From NCBI GenBank assembly GCA_022570795.1, contig JAKUDP010000001.1, positions 1,178,001 through 1,242,000 of the forward strand: DNA of 64,000 nucleotides, read 5' to 3'. Shown piece after piece: positions 63,231-64,000 of this stretch (the first letter of the stretch is position 1; each line of letters starts with the position of its first letter). A program made the translations under genes and the position numbers. This DNA is from Sphaerulina vaccinii. Its lineage: Eukaryota; Ascomycota; Dothideomycetes; Mycosphaerellales; Mycosphaerellaceae. A model generated the notes under the pieces. That model saw only the letters and a program-made list of their open reading frames with translations, was not told where the DNA came from and ran no database searches.

Positions 63231-63600
63231 GGTGACTTGTGATGGTGCGAAGTTGTTGTTGGAAGTTGCGAAGAGAAGTGTCGACGTTGATGTTCGAGTG
63301 TACAAGTTGTTGGCGTTTCGCGAAGGAGGGAACTTGCTAATACATGGCCGTTGTCGGGTATATGAGCGGGTTGTGTGCAGTGAAGTGGAGTCGACAGGGT
63401 CCTCGTTCACCAAGCTTGCTGGCTGAAGTGAAGCTACTGCCTCTTCCAAGCTACAGCTGCTTGCATATAACCACGCCATCCCTTCGACTTGCGTACAGCA
63501 GAGATAGGTCGCATGAAGTCTCCGTACCATCTCTGTCATTCCAGCTGCCTACTATACCACCCAAAGTCGGGGCAGCGTAGTATTAGAAGATCCCGGCGAG

Positions 63601-63812
63601 ATCAGAGAAGACTCTCCTATGCTACCTTATCTCTGCTGCTGGATCCGCATACCAGGGTAGCGAGAGCTGCAGCAGTGTCGTTACAGGGACGTACGGTATA
63701 ATCAGAGAAGGATACATATCCCGCCTTATCTCTGCAGTTGGTCCTATCGACCAAGACATAGAGGACTGCAGTGTTATACTCACAGAACTTTCTGCCCTAT
63801 CAGAGAGGAGTC
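63601..63812 (+). repeat. Degenerate tandem repeat, ~98-100 bp unit
   Basis: Units start with ATCAGAGAAG or ATCAGAGAGG at 63601, 63701 and 63799 and share CCTTATCTCTGC about 23 bp in and a CTGCAGTG/CTGCAGCAGTG block near the middle. Two full copies and the start of a third are visible before similarity fades. The minus-strand frame 63622-63963 across it is not considered a gene. Confidence 0.6.
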
Positions 63813-64000
63813 CTAGAATCTTGGAAGGATGGCGCGGTGATATGCATGCCGCTGTATATTCAGGGCACATGGATCTCACTTGTCGCAGCAACTGGCATCG
63901 TGCGGTAGCGGCAAGGCTTCGTGAAAGCGCCATGGAGATCACCAACACGACACAGTGTATCATGTCGTGCGGGTCGCACCCGTTCCATCCGGAGCTTGGT

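Noticed and set aside
1..64000. CRISPR array, prophage or bacterial operons
   Set aside because: Spliced genes, fungal regulators and long intergenic spaces show eukaryotic nuclear DNA; no regularly spaced short repeats were seen.

Overview
This window comes from a filamentous ascomycete nuclear genome, most likely a Dothideomycete. The evidence is short introns (about 45-80 bp) with GT..AG ends and CTAAC/CTGAC-like branch points, intact single-copy fungal housekeeping genes, fungal-only families (Zn2Cys6 and C2H2 regulators with fungal_trans regions, GH55 glucanase), and three long similar introns in one gene that look like introner-like elements, which are best known from Mycosphaerella/Cladosporium relatives. 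The class assignment is an inference. I rebuilt gene models by hand, joining reading frames at splice sites; the joins listed preserve frame unless I say otherwise.

Layout. 0.6-5.4 kb: U4/U6.U5 27 kDa splicing protein, Elongator subunit Elp5, a small DEUBAD-type protein with an unclear 5' end, and SEC22. 5.4-9.0 kb: gene-poor, with a tRNA-like inverted repeat and a decayed coiled-coil locus. 9.0-12.5 kb: bifunctional aminodeoxychorismate (PABA) synthase and a small Ala/Pro/Lys-rich protein. 12.9-14.4 kb: a cytochrome P450 pseudogene with three lesions. 15.2-23.9 kb: MED6, an atypical SDR, a Zn2Cys6 regulator, a four-exon nuclear-type hypothetical protein with an overlapping uORF, and another hypothetical. 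24.2-28.3 kb: carboxymuconolactone-decarboxylase-like protein, mitochondrial GTP/GDP carrier GGC1, C2H2 protein. 29.6-32.8 kb: DUF1308 gene carrying the three related introns, head-to-head with SRP9/SRP21. 32.8-37.0 kb: no supportable gene. 37.0-46.3 kb: AmdX/ADR1-like C2H2 regulator, DUG3-type glutamine amidotransferase, RPA14 (RPA3), SET protein. 46.5-48.5 kb: two tandem small paralogues and a 170-180 bp direct repeat. 48.5-52.0 kb: molybdenum cofactor locus with MoaA and MoaC parts. 52.4-54.6 kb: small coiled-coil protein and a COG4091-type oxidoreductase. 57.3-63.2 kb: secreted GH55 beta-1,3-glucanase with an in-frame tail beyond its stop, CAF17/IBA57, and a small Lys-rich protein. The right end is a degenerate ~98 bp tandem repeat.

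The genes are mostly unrelated housekeeping functions: splicing, tRNA modification, ER-Golgi traffic, folate, Mediator, SRP, DNA replication, glutathione turnover, Moco and Fe-S assembly. There is no biosynthetic cluster. The most interesting signals are in RNA processing: (i) two splice donors 4 nt apart at the MoaA stop codon, which would choose between a free Gly-Gly MoaA terminus and a MoaA-MoaC fusion; (ii) introner-like introns; (iii) a possible stop-codon readthrough tail on GH55; (iv) a 51-bp in-frame retainable intron in a splicing-factor gene.
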